From an uncultured Alphaproteobacteria bacterium (GTDB taxonomy: Bacteria; Pseudomonadota; Alphaproteobacteria; Micavibrionales; Micavibrionaceae), in the NCBI GenBank assembly GCA_946480475.1, contig CAMLJM010000033.1, forward strand, positions 1-23,584: a DNA stretch of 23,584 nucleotides, written 5' to 3'. Under the pieces are notes generated by a model, which saw only the letters and a list, made by a program, of their open reading frames with translations, had not been told where the DNA came from and did not search any database. This document shows positions 15,288-23,505 of the stretch, one piece after another. Each line of letters begins with the position of its first letter. The first letter of the stretch is position 1. The translations under genes and the position numbers were made by a program.

Positions 15288-15734
15288 TTAAATAGTAGAC
15301 GTTGGTGTTGATGCCAGACGCGAAAGCCTGTGCGCTTGTGCCATACGGTGATCTGCATTATCGCGTGTCAGTTCAAATGTCACACTTCCCAATTTTGCCA
15401 AAGACTGGGCAGCACGGCGGAATGTCGTCTGCAGCGTGGGTGCGGGCATGCGCGTTTTGAACGTCAGTGCGCCAGTTTGCAGGGATTCCAGTGCATGACG
15501 ACAATCCATATGAATGACGGCGTGACTATGCGGCGGTATGGCGTTCATAGCGTGGGTGACGGCGGATAACTCTGCTATTTGCGAACCATACGCAAACGAA
15601 TTGCGTAGCCGTGGCAGGGTAAAATGTCCTTGTTCCTTGCGTCCATCAGGATGGCGTATGACCCAGCCTGCGCCCGCTGTCATTTCTTTCCGACGGAAAC
15701 TTCCGTCACACCAGATTTCGACTGTGTTTTCCAT
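15288..15734 (-). CDS. RNase H-fold protein, rnhA-like
   Basis: The 148-residue protein has the RNase H fold pattern: Asp10 in WCDGSF, Glu55 in AELSAV and Asp77 in IHMDCRHALES. Near the C-terminus the fourth acidic residue of RNase HI is replaced by His135 in the stretch MAQAHRLSRL; plant-type RNase H-like (RVT_3) proteins often have AHxLA here. RNase HI cuts RNA in RNA/DNA hybrids. With three of four metal ligands in place it may still be active, but this is inferred. It lacks the basic handle of Escherichia coli RNase HI. It converges on the tmRNA terminator and diverges from the membrane ligase gene. Confidence 0.75.
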   Translation of the reverse strand: MENTVEIWCDGSFRRKEMTAGAGWVIRHPDGRKEQGHFTLPRLRNSFAYGSQIAELSAVTHAMNAIPPHSHAVIHMDCRHALESLQTGALTFKTRMPAPTLQTTFRRAAQSLAKLGSVTFELTRDNADHRMAQAHRLSRLASTPTSTI

Positions 15735-15817
15735 ACCCTGTTATGGCTGTGATATCGCTCTGATGTCAAATCCAATCCCTGTTGACAGAGGCTGCAGCGC
15801 AGCACAAAGTTTTCTTC

Positions 15818-17497
15818 ATGAAAATAATATCTTTTTATGTCGTTCCCGTTCTTTGGCTGGCGTCTTTCTTTTTCAGCGTGCCGCTTGTTGAACCCTATGA
15901 GATTTCACGGCTGATAGCGCTGGCTGCCGGTGTTGCGGCGCTTGGCGTAGTTCTGGCTGATCCGCAGAAACGAGAGGTTAATATAGCCGTTACACCTCTG
16001 GTGCTATTGCTGGCAGGGTTTCTGTTATGGTGCGGTTTCACTTTTTTCTGGTCGGTATCACCGTTTGTCACTGTTATAGCCTGGGGCGGCTTATGTTTGC
16101 TTCCCCTATGGTTCATGGTCTTTGCGTTACTGCCCGTTACGCCTGAACAGATCATGTTGACCTTGCGATTGTCTGTTTTGTCTTTGGTCTTGCTGGCGTT
16201 GTGGGCTTTGGTTCAGTATTGCGTACTGCCGGAGTTTCTTACGACATATGGCACGATCCGTCATCCGTTCGCAGATCCTAATAATTACGCGGCACTTTTG
16301 AACATGGGTTTATTTGCAGCTCTGGGCTTATCGTTCTATACGAACAGCCGTACCGAGCGGTTGCTCATGTTGCTCAGTGCTGTAGTGATGATGATAGCCA
16401 TCGTGCTGATTGGCAGCCGTATGGCGATGATTGTCTCTGTCCTGGCGCTGATTGTATTCGGTGCGCTGACATTCAGGTCTACCCCATCCCATTTCAAGAT
16501 TGTTGGGTCGATTTTGCTGGTCGGTGTGCTGACGCTCCTGACTACAGCGCTTTTTAATGATGATCGTATTACCAGCATTATGCGTGCTGGTGACCTGTTG
16601 AATTTGGCTAATGATAAAAGTCTGTCAGCACGTCTCATGATCTGGTCATCGTCATGGGAACTGGTGAAGCAATACGGATTGCTGGGGGCGGGCCTGGGGT
16701 CTTTCTTCCTGATTTACCCGTCTGTGCGGAGCGCCGCCGAGACGTCTTCATCCGGCCTGATGGCGCATGGGGATCCCCTGCAATTCTGGATCGAAACCGG
16801 TTTACCGGGCGTGGCCCTTCTGTATGCCACTCTGCTTATGATTCTTGTCGGGTTTATAAAATATCTCAGGTCTCCAAATCATAATGCCCAGCAACGGTTG
16901 TTTGTTGTCGGCCTGTTTTGTTCGCTGCTGACGCTGGCGTTACATATGCATGTCAGCTTCCATCTTTATATTCCGGCGCTTTTAACCCTGACCGGTTTGC
17001 TGCTGGCTGTGCTTATAAAGCATATGATGCCCGGAAAGAGCCTAATCGTATGCCGCTCAAAAGTTCTGATAGCCGACCTGATCCTGCTTTCCGCTTTCCT
17101 GGTCGTGCTTCATAGCTGCCTGATGAGTGAGATGCATACGCGTTATGCCCTGCGATCTCTGGAGCATGGCGATATGCCTTCGTTTGGTAACCTGATCAAT
17201 CAGGCGGGCGAGGAAGGGTTTAAGCTCAATCCCCGTCCTTATGTTCTGGCGGCGACTATCCCGATTGGCCTTTTGCAAACCACTATGGACCCGGCAGCCA
17301 GGGAGGATTTATTCCATCAGGCTGAGGGATTACTGGATCAGGGATTGGCTCGGTCATCAGTCAGCGCCAGCGCTTATTATTCCAAAGCCCTTTTATATGA
17401 GGCCATGGGCCAGAAGGATGAGTCCCTCCAATATCTTGAAAAAGCGCTCAAAATTGAGCCGCAGCATTTGCAGGCTCGTGCCATGGCGGGACGTTAA
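15818..17497 (+). CDS. O-antigen ligase/polymerase-like membrane protein with TPR tail
   Basis: A protein of about 559 residues with 10-12 membrane segments in the first 410. It then has a further membrane helix near 425-445 and a soluble C-terminus ending in a TPR-like helix pair (AYYSKALLYEAMGQKDESLQYLEKALKIEP). The Wzy_C/WaaL signature is visible: GSRMAM near residue 203, then LGAGLGSFFLIYPSVRSAAE and AHGDPLQFWIETGLPG. The family joins or polymerises glycans on undecaprenyl carriers in the inner membrane, or glycosylates proteins in the PglL branch. No glycan gene is adjacent, so the acceptor cannot be named. The start is uncertain: ATG 15818 has no strong ribosome binding site, and a TTG at 15782 is possible. 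Confidence 0.8.
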   Translation: MKIISFYVVPVLWLASFFFSVPLVEPYEISRLIALAAGVAALGVVLADPQKREVNIAVTPLVLLLAGFLLWCGFTFFWSVSPFVTVIAWGGLCLLPLWFMVFALLPVTPEQIMLTLRLSVLSLVLLALWALVQYCVLPEFLTTYGTIRHPFADPNNYAALLNMGLFAALGLSFYTNSRTERLLMLLSAVVMMIAIVLIGSRMAMIVSVLALIVFGALTFRSTPSHFKIVGSILLVGVLTLLTTALFNDDRITSIMRAGDLLNLANDKSLSARLMIWSSSWELVKQYGLLGAGLGSFFLIYPSVRSAAETSSSGLMAHGDPLQFWIETGLPGVALLYATLLMILVGFIKYLRSPNHNAQQRLFVVGLFCSLLTLALHMHVSFHLYIPALLTLTGLLLAVLIKHMMPGKSLIVCRSKVLIADLILLSAFLVVLHSCLMSEMHTRYALRSLEHGDMPSFGNLINQAGEEGFKLNPRPYVLAATIPIGLLQTTMDPAAREDLFHQAEGLLDQGLARSSVSASAYYSKALLYEAMGQKDESLQYLEKALKIEPQHLQARAMAGR

Positions 17498-17624
17498 GGG
17501 TTTTCCACAGGATTATGGGTAAATCACTGAATCAGGGATGGTTTTCCGGAGTCCGATATGCGACTTAAAGGGGGCGTATAAACCTCCTTGATTCGCAGAG
17601 CTTTCTTCTGCCAGTAATAGAGAC

Positions 17625-18128
17625 ATGAGCGAAGACGACGATATCCTCCGTTATGACCGTATGGTTGAACAAGCCCTCCGTGGTGTTGTGCGCCAGGCAA
17701 TCAAGGAAGTCATCGACAGCAAGAACAAGCTGCCGGGCAATCACAATTTTTACATTACGTTTATGACGGATTATCCGGGTGTCGAAATTCCCGACTACCT
17801 GCGTGAACGCTATCCCGGCGAAATGACCATTGTGCTGCAGTATCAATTCTATGATCTGTTTGTCGATGCCGAGAAAATGGGCGTGACCCTTTCCTTTAAT
17901 AACGTGTTGGAGCGCCTGCAAATTCCGCTGGGTGCCATCACGATCTTTGCTGATCCGTCTGTCAACTTTGCGCTGCAGTTTCAGCCGCTGGGTGATGAAG
18001 GCTCTGATGATTTCGATCCTGATGACGAACCGCTTGATGAAACAGGTGGTGATGATGACAAAGCGCCGAAGAAATCCGGCAGCAAGTCAGGCGAAGTCGT
18101 ATCACTGGATCAGTTCCGGAAGAAATAA
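17625..18128 (+). CDS. sspB: SspB, ClpXP adaptor for tmRNA-tagged proteins
   Basis: The 167-residue protein has the SspB fold in residues 1-120 (LRGVVRQAIKEVIDS, NHNFYITFMTDYPGVEIPDYL, TIVLQYQFYDL), then an acidic, flexible linker of about 35 residues and the C-terminal tail VVSLDQFRKK. In known SspB the tail docks on the ClpX N-domain, and the globular part grips the N-terminal AANDN of the SsrA tag. The sequence is of the alphaproteobacterial type. The gene lies 2.4 kb from the tmRNA gene that encodes its ligand. Its TAA shares one base with the next ATG (TAATG), so translation of the hydrolase is probably coupled to it. Confidence 0.93.
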   Translation: MSEDDDILRYDRMVEQALRGVVRQAIKEVIDSKNKLPGNHNFYITFMTDYPGVEIPDYLRERYPGEMTIVLQYQFYDLFVDAEKMGVTLSFNNVLERLQIPLGAITIFADPSVNFALQFQPLGDEGSDDFDPDDEPLDETGGDDDKAPKKSGSKSGEVVSLDQFRKK

Positions 18129-19066
18129 TGTACCGCACCAATATCTCTCCTGACCATGAACCGCATAAGGTTCTTATGGCGCGTGGTGATTTTGTCGATA
18201 CCACGCGTGATAATCGTAAGGTTCCTTACAAGGTTTATTACCCGGCGGAAGTCACAGAGAAGGTGCCTGTTGTCATCTGGTCGCATGGCCTGGGCGGCAG
18301 TCGCGATGGGGCGGGCTTTATTTCACGTTTTCTGGCTTCGCACGGCTATGTGATTGTACATGTCCAGCATCTGGGCACGGACAGCAGCCTGTGGGAAGGC
18401 AAGCCCGGACATCCGTGGGATGTTATTCGCAATTCAAATTATGGCCCTGCGGAAGTTATAAACCGCTACCGTGATATTCCGTTCGTACTGGATCAGTTGC
18501 CTGTGTGGGCTGATGAAAATCCTGCTGTTGGCCCCATCATGGATTTGTCCGTGATCGGCATGTCCGGTCATTCTTTTGGCGCTCATACGACGCAGGTGAT
18601 GGCTGGCCAGAGATTTGGCAAAGCGGGCGCATTGCAATCATTGAAAGAGCCACGTTTCCGTGCAGGCATTCTTTATAGCCCTGTGCCCAGTTTTAACACC
18701 GAAAGCACACGCGAAGAGATTTACGGCGATATCAGCCTGCCGCTCTTCCATATGACGGGTACTGACGATACCAGCCCCATCGAGGGGTTTAGTTACGAGC
18801 GTCGTCTGGAAGTGTCGAAACATAGCGCGGGACCTGAGCAGATGCTTATGGTTCTCAATGGTGGTGATCATATGGTCTATAACGGCAGCCGCGGCCAGCT
18901 GGGCGATAATCCCAAGCGCAAAGATCATGAAAACATCATCAAGGTTGCTGCGCTGGCCTATTGGGATGCCTACCTAAAAAGCGATCAAGCGGCACGTAGC
19001 TGGCTTGTCGGGGGCGGCTTTGCTGACTGGCTGAATGGCGAAGGTACTTTTAGCTTCAGGCTATAA
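18128..19066 (+). CDS. Alpha/beta hydrolase, dienelactone or PAF-acetylhydrolase-like
   Basis: The 312-residue protein has an alpha/beta hydrolase fold. The oxyanion region is VIWSHGLGG (49-57), the nucleophile elbow is GHSFG with Ser149, a probable acidic residue is Asp213 or Asp214 (GTDDTSP), and His248 is in NGGDHMVY. The layout resembles predicted dienelactone hydrolases and platelet-activating-factor acetylhydrolase-like esterases. No signal peptide is seen, so it should be cytoplasmic. Start ATG 18128 overlaps the sspB stop by one base. Substrate unknown; a link with SspB is only positional. Confidence 0.82.
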   Translation: MYRTNISPDHEPHKVLMARGDFVDTTRDNRKVPYKVYYPAEVTEKVPVVIWSHGLGGSRDGAGFISRFLASHGYVIVHVQHLGTDSSLWEGKPGHPWDVIRNSNYGPAEVINRYRDIPFVLDQLPVWADENPAVGPIMDLSVIGMSGHSFGAHTTQVMAGQRFGKAGALQSLKEPRFRAGILYSPVPSFNTESTREEIYGDISLPLFHMTGTDDTSPIEGFSYERRLEVSKHSAGPEQMLMVLNGGDHMVYNGSRGQLGDNPKRKDHENIIKVAALAYWDAYLKSDQAARSWLVGGGFADWLNGEGTFSFRL

Positions 19067-19093
19067 TTCTTTTATTACAAAGGCTTAGACAGC

Positions 19094-19122
19094 CTTAATC
19101 AATTGTTCACATAATATATACT
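19094..19122 (+). promoter_or_regulatory. Candidate promoter of the winged-helix repeat gene
   Basis: CTTAAT (19094-19099) and TATACT (19117-19122) are 17 bases apart, about 30 bases before the ATG at 19154. The -10 is good and the -35 weak. A small hairpin (AAGGCT/AGCCTT) lies just upstream, ending before the -35, and may mark the end of the sspB transcript, although no U-tract follows. Confidence 0.35.
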
Positions 19123-19153
19123 AAAGTAGGCACTGAAATTATGGAGGTGCCTC

Positions 19154-19714
19154 ATGACGATTGCTGCAGGTTTTTATGACAGCGCAGATGGCCGTAAGGC
19201 TGAAAACGAAATTGCCGTGGCTACACTTAGGGCTATTCAAAAGCACGGCATAAACAGCGCTGTCCTTCCTGAGCAGATAGAAGTACCTGGGTTAACCTCT
19301 GGCCAGATCAGTGGTGTTATCACAGCTTTGCATCAGCAAAATATTCTGACCTCTGGATCGGTGAAGCGTGGTTATTTCAGTCTTCAGGCATTTCGTATCA
19401 GCGAAGAGGGGGAGCAGATCTTGCTCAAGGCAGATGGTGTTAGTCAGCTTGATGCCGATAAGTCTGCCATTCTACAAATTCTGAAAGAAGCGGCGGCACA
19501 GGATGGACCTTGTCTTCTAGATGCCTCTGGCATTCAGCAAGAACGTGTCTCACGGCTTGTCTCTCACCTTAAAGATGAAGGGCTTTTGGCGCGTGCATCT
19601 GTGAAGCGTGGATTTTTTGACATTGAAGGTGTGCAGATTACAGAACACGGCAAGAAGGCCTTGTTAAGTCAGGGCCAGAAATTCGCGCCCAAGCCTACTG
19701 ATATCAATATTTGA
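19154..19714 (+). CDS. Protein of two tandem winged-helix-like repeats
   Basis: I do not recognise this 186-residue protein, but it is an internal duplication. Residues 20-91 and 103-172 align: ITALHQQNILTSGSVKRGYF corresponds to VSHLKDEGLLARASVKRGFF, and each is followed by an (R/Q)I(S/T)E(E/H)G turn. The SVKRG(Y/F)F motif recurs exactly 80 residues apart. Each unit looks like a winged helix: helix, recognition helix, then a beta wing. DNA binding or protein-protein contact is inferred. A strong GGAGGTG ribosome binding site precedes the ATG by a few bases, suggesting good expression. Its stop overlaps the convergent glutathione peroxidase gene by 11 bases. Confidence 0.8.
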   Translation: MTIAAGFYDSADGRKAENEIAVATLRAIQKHGINSAVLPEQIEVPGLTSGQISGVITALHQQNILTSGSVKRGYFSLQAFRISEEGEQILLKADGVSQLDADKSAILQILKEAAAQDGPCLLDASGIQQERVSRLVSHLKDEGLLARASVKRGFFDIEGVQITEHGKKALLSQGQKFAPKPTDINI

Positions 19715-20312
19715 TTTTTGCGATCTCAGCTTCGATGGCCTTGGTCAGTTCCGATGACCCCGGCTTCGTGGTGGGGGCATAAGAACCCGCCAGTGATCCA
19801 TCTGCTGCGACGAGGTACTTATGAAAGTTCCAGCGCGGTTTCCCCGTCAGTAGACCGCCTTTGCCCTGGGCGCCGGCCCATCTATAAAACGGGTGGGCGT
19901 CATTCCCGGTAACATCTGCTTTCTCCGTCATGGGGAAATTGATGGCGAAGTTCATTTCGCAGAATTGCTTGATCTCTTTATTGCTGCCAGGTTCCTGCCC
20001 GCCGAAGTTATTCGATGGTACGCCAATGATGACGAGGCCTCTGTCTTTGTAAGTATCATAAAGCTTCTGCAGACCTTCATATTGTGGGGTGAAGCCGCAG
20101 CGCGAAGCCGTGTTTACGATCAGCAGCACCTTGTTCTTATATTCAGACAGGGGCAAGGGGCTGCCGTTAATACGGGTGAATGAAAAATCATAGGCCGTTT
20201 GCGGTGTTTTGGAAGCTGGTCCGGTGTTGTCGGCGCGCGCTTGCGGGGCCATCAGCCCAAAAACAGTCAAAAATCCGGCGATGACGGCCATGGTCAGGGT
20301 GGTTGCGGGCAT
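19704..20312 (-). CDS. Periplasmic glutathione peroxidase-family protein
   Basis: The 202-residue protein has the glutathione peroxidase tetrad: Cys72 (NTASRCGFTPQYEGL), Gln106 (NNFGGQEPG), and Trp161 with Asn162 (KPRWNFHKYL). The active-site residue is Cys, not selenocysteine, as in most bacterial thiol peroxidases. A signal peptide (cleavage near ARA, residue 27) puts it in the periplasm, unusual beside the cytoplasmic BtuE type. The ATG at 20312 is used because GGAGAGG precedes it and the signal peptide starts there, although the frame is open 34 codons further. It reduces hydroperoxides; thioredoxin may be the true reductant. It overlaps the winged-helix repeat gene tail-to-tail. Confidence 0.92.
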   Translation of the reverse strand: MPATTLTMAVIAGFLTVFGLMAPQARADNTGPASKTPQTAYDFSFTRINGSPLPLSEYKNKVLLIVNTASRCGFTPQYEGLQKLYDTYKDRGLVIIGVPSNNFGGQEPGSNKEIKQFCEMNFAINFPMTEKADVTGNDAHPFYRWAGAQGKGGLLTGKPRWNFHKYLVAADGSLAGSYAPTTKPGSSELTKAIEAEIAKIKY

Positions 20313-20398
20313 ATTACCTCTCCTTGTATGACTGTTTTTATCTATTGCCTTTACCTTCACAGTATCTATGTGGATGATGGCAATGAAAAGGCAGACAG

Positions 20399-21346
20399 AT
20401 GACAAATTTTGCAATTGATATTCAGGGTCTTAACAAGACTTATCGTCCTAAAGGTAAGGGCCAGTCGGCGGAAAAGGTCGCGTTGCGCGATGTAAGCCTG
20501 CAAATTCCCAAAGGGTCTATTTTCGGCCTGCTGGGGCCGAATGGTGCTGGCAAATCCACCATCATCAATATTCTGGCAGGATTGGTCAGCAAAACATCCG
20601 GTCAGGTGAAGATCTGGGATATCGATATCGACCAAGATCAGCGCAGCGCCAAAGCCGCGATTGGTGTGGTTCCCCAAGAACTCAATTTCGATCCGTTTTT
20701 CACGCCTGCCCAGTTGATGGATATTCAGGCTGGCATGTATGGTGTACCCAAGAATGAACGCCGTACCATGGAAATCCTGAAAATGATGGGATTGGAAGAT
20801 AAGGCGCATGCCTATACACGCAGCCTTTCAGGCGGTATGCGCCGCCGTTTAATGGTTGCCAAGGCCATGGTTCATAATCCCCCCATTCTGGTCCTGGATG
20901 AGCCGACAGCGGGTGTCGATGTCGAATTGCGCCAGCAGTTATGGGAAAATGTGCGCCTGTTGAACAAGCAGGGCCTGACGGTGCTCTTGACCACGCACTA
21001 CCTGGAAGAAGCACAGGAACTTTGCGACAGCATAGCGATTATTAATCATGGGAAGATTATCGCCTGCGAAGAGAAAGAAACATTGCTCGCCCGTGTGGAA
21101 GCCAAGGAAATCCATTTCCGCCTTGATCGTTCAATTGATGCGATTACGCCAGAACTGGAAAAGTTCCATCCCGAACGGCAGGGCCGCCGCACACTGGTGA
21201 TACGTTACAGTCCAAAAGAGCAGGATGCCGGGGGAATCATTCAGGCCGTACAGAATGCGGGATACGGAATTGTCGATATCTCGACCGATGAAAGCGATCT
21301 GGAGGATGTGTTCCTGCAGCTCACGTCTACAAGATTACAGGCATAA
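20399..21346 (+). CDS. ABC transporter ATP-binding protein without adjacent permease
   Basis: The 315-residue protein has Walker A GPNGAGKS (46-53), a Q-loop (GVVPQELNFD), the signature LSGGMRRR near residue 142, Walker B ILVLDEPTAGVD near 165 and the switch His in LLTTHYLEEAQ. The YadG/ABC-2 exporter branch fits best. About 70 C-terminal residues form an extra small domain, as in drug or polysaccharide exporters. ATPases of this branch are usually followed by an ABC-2 permease, but the next gene is asmA-like, so the partner must lie elsewhere. AAAGG is eight bases before the ATG. Substrate unknown. Confidence 0.88.
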   Translation: MTNFAIDIQGLNKTYRPKGKGQSAEKVALRDVSLQIPKGSIFGLLGPNGAGKSTIINILAGLVSKTSGQVKIWDIDIDQDQRSAKAAIGVVPQELNFDPFFTPAQLMDIQAGMYGVPKNERRTMEILKMMGLEDKAHAYTRSLSGGMRRRLMVAKAMVHNPPILVLDEPTAGVDVELRQQLWENVRLLNKQGLTVLLTTHYLEEAQELCDSIAIINHGKIIACEEKETLLARVEAKEIHFRLDRSIDAITPELEKFHPERQGRRTLVIRYSPKEQDAGGIIQAVQNAGYGIVDISTDESDLEDVFLQLTSTRLQA

Positions 21347-21378
21347 ATTTTCAGGCATAAGCAACAGTGGGAATTAAA

Positions 21379-23391
21379 ATGAAGGCGCTGATCAAAATCA
21401 TTCTGGGGCTGCTTCTGCTGGTGGTGTTGCTGGTGGGCGGCGCTGCTGTGGCCTTGATGACCGTTGATCCGAACGCTTACAAGGGCCAGCTTTCATCAGC
21501 TGTTAAAGAGGCAACCGGGCGTGATCTTTCGATTGGCGGCGATATCAGCGTAGCCTTCTATCCGGTTCTGGGTTTCAAAGCGGCGGGCCTTGAGATTGGC
21601 AACCCTGAGGGTTTCTCGGGTAACGATTTTGTGAAGGCGGGGGAAGTGCAAGCGGGTGTTAACATTATGCCGCTGCTCAAGAAGAAAATAGAAATTACGA
21701 CAGTGCGGTTGGTGGAGCCGCAGATCACAGTCATCAAAAATGCCGATGGTAAAACCAATCTTGAGATGCCCAAAAAAGATGCGGCAGCCAAGGCTGAAAC
21801 GCCTAAACTTGATATGAGCGTTGAAGGTATAGAGGTTAGTAAGGCCAAGGTCGTATATATTGATAAGGCCACAGGCAAAACCACAACGATCAATCCTCTC
21901 AATTTGAAAATCCCGAGTTACGCCAGTGGTCGCGATATAGATGTCGTGCTGGATATGGTCGTCCAGAATTCGGCCCCTGCCAAGCCGATGAAGTTTGATC
22001 TCAGCGCCACTGTGAAGCCTGATCTTGGTAAGGGTGAATTTACGTTGCGTAATGCCAGGGCCAATATTGATATGGGCGGCGCCAAGGCCAGCGTGACGGC
22101 GGGCGTGATTGTAAACACAAAATCTGAAGAAATCCGGATCAGCAATCTTGAAACAGCCTGGCAGGATACCAGTATAAAGGGTAATGCCACGGTCAAGGGA
22201 TTCAAGGAACCGGCTGTGACATTTGATGTTTCATCACCGTCGGTCGATTTGGATGCGCTTATGCCTAAAAAACCGGGACAGGCCAAGGATAATAACAAAC
22301 AACTATTGCCGGTGGATGTGCTGCGTAAGCTGTCGCTGGACGGCAAGGTGGCAATCGGCAGTTTAAAGACAGCCGGACTGACGCTTACGAATGTCAGCGT
22401 GCCCGTCAAGGCCAAGGGTGGTATCATCAACCTCAATCCATTGACGTTGAATATGTATGATGGCGCTTTGTCGTCCCATATCCAGATCGACGCCAGAAAC
22501 AATGCTCCTGCCTTCTCACTGAAAGGTGATCTTAAGGCGCTGGAGATGGGTAAATTGCTGACTGCCAAAATGGGCCAGGATTATCTGACCGGTGTTACGA
22601 ATGTGGCTTTTGATCTCAATAGCCGTGGCAATACCATGAATGCCCTGAACAGCCATTCCGGTGGTGAAATCAGTTTTGATTTTGGTAAGGGCTATATCAA
22701 TAAATGGCAGCTTTCCAGATTTCTTAATCAGGCGATTGCTTATTTTGAAACCGGTAAACTTGACCAGGCTGTCGATGACAAAGTTTACTTCACATCTCTG
22801 GACGGAACCTTCTCTGGCCAGGGTGGCGTCTTCCGTAATGATAATCTTGTGCTGATCGGGCCCAAGAGTCATGCGCTCGGTTCCGGTTCGGTTAACCTGG
22901 GTGTTCAAACCGTGGATTATGTTGTGCGCGTCGGGGGTGGTGATAATCCCGAGAAGTTTGCCAAAAAGAAACACCTGCCGGTACGTATGACAGGTCCTTT
23001 CAGTAAACCTTCCTATTCCGTTGATATGCAGGCCCTGCTTCAGGATGTCGCAGGGGAAAAGATCGAAGAGAAGAAGCAAGAGCTGATGGATGGTCTCTTC
23101 AAAAAGCTCGACAAGAAAATGAATAAAACGACAGAACCTACGGCTGCGGCACCTGAGGCTGGTACTGTCACTGAGACAACCCCGGCACCGGCGATAGAAA
23201 ATGCACCAGTGCCTGTGGAGGCTGCGCCTACTGCTGAACCCGCGCCTGCGGCTGTTACACCGGACGCGGCACCCGCGGAGCCTGTTCCTGCAGAGACACC
23301 TGCGGCTGAAGCTCCTGAGAATACTCCCGCTGAGGCGGTTCCGGCTGAAACGGCACCCGCCGAAGTTGCCCCTGACGCAGCTGCACCGTAA
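21379..23391 (+). CDS. AsmA-family protein
   Basis: The 670-residue protein has one N-terminal membrane helix (residues 5-27) followed by the AsmA domain: DPNAYKGQLSSAVKEATGRDL, GGDISVAFYPVLGFKAAGLEIGNP. It has a long beta-rich body and the C-terminal AsmA_2 pattern near residues 400-550. AsmA relatives form groove-shaped proteins in the envelope and influence outer-membrane assembly and phospholipid transport. The last 80-85 residues are a low-complexity Ala/Pro/Glu/Thr tail. The ATG at 21379 is chosen over a GTG at 21367 because GGGA lies seven bases upstream. It follows the ABC ATPase by 32 bases and may be co-transcribed; a terminator follows at 23400-23435. Confidence 0.9.
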   Translation: MKALIKIILGLLLLVVLLVGGAAVALMTVDPNAYKGQLSSAVKEATGRDLSIGGDISVAFYPVLGFKAAGLEIGNPEGFSGNDFVKAGEVQAGVNIMPLLKKKIEITTVRLVEPQITVIKNADGKTNLEMPKKDAAAKAETPKLDMSVEGIEVSKAKVVYIDKATGKTTTINPLNLKIPSYASGRDIDVVLDMVVQNSAPAKPMKFDLSATVKPDLGKGEFTLRNARANIDMGGAKASVTAGVIVNTKSEEIRISNLETAWQDTSIKGNATVKGFKEPAVTFDVSSPSVDLDALMPKKPGQAKDNNKQLLPVDVLRKLSLDGKVAIGSLKTAGLTLTNVSVPVKAKGGIINLNPLTLNMYDGALSSHIQIDARNNAPAFSLKGDLKALEMGKLLTAKMGQDYLTGVTNVAFDLNSRGNTMNALNSHSGGEISFDFGKGYINKWQLSRFLNQAIAYFETGKLDQAVDDKVYFTSLDGTFSGQGGVFRNDNLVLIGPKSHALGSGSVNLGVQTVDYVVRVGGGDNPEKFAKKKHLPVRMTGPFSKPSYSVDMQALLQDVAGEKIEEKKQELMDGLFKKLDKKMNKTTEPTAAAPEAGTVTETTPAPAIENAPVPVEAAPTAEPAPAAVTPDAAPAEPVPAETPAAEAPENTPAEAVPAETAPAEVAPDAAAP

Positions 23392-23399
23392 AATCCCGC

Positions 23400-23435
23400 A
23401 AACCGGGTAAAAAGGCAGTTATTTTGCCCGGTTTT
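23400..23435 (+). terminator. Terminator after the AsmA gene
   Basis: AAACCGGGTAAAA (23400-23412) pairs with TTTTGCCCGGTTT (23422-23434) with one G-U pair and a nine-base loop, giving a 13-pair stem ending in a short T-run. It lies nine bases after the stop and separates this gene from the tRNA. Confidence 0.8.
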
Positions 23436-23444
23436 CCTCACATT

Positions 23445-23472
23445 TTCACAAACAGGCTTGAAGTGCTATGAT
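23445..23472 (+). promoter_or_regulatory. Candidate promoter of tRNA-Arg
   Basis: TTCACA (23445-23450) and TATGAT (23467-23472) are 16 bases apart, with the start site expected about 27 bases before the mature tRNA. Confidence 0.5.
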
Positions 23473-23505
23473 GTCAGAGGTAGAAAGGGCCATCTTTCTG
23501 CTTAT

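Noticed and set aside
17503..17514. TTTTCCACA, close to a DnaA box, upstream of sspB
   Set aside because: A single imperfect nine-base match with no cluster of boxes or AT-rich unwinding region; not an origin.
23130..23391. Repeat-like GC-rich tract at the end of the AsmA gene
   Set aside because: It encodes an Ala/Pro/Glu low-complexity tail in frame with the protein, with no exact tandem unit; not a mobile or CRISPR repeat.
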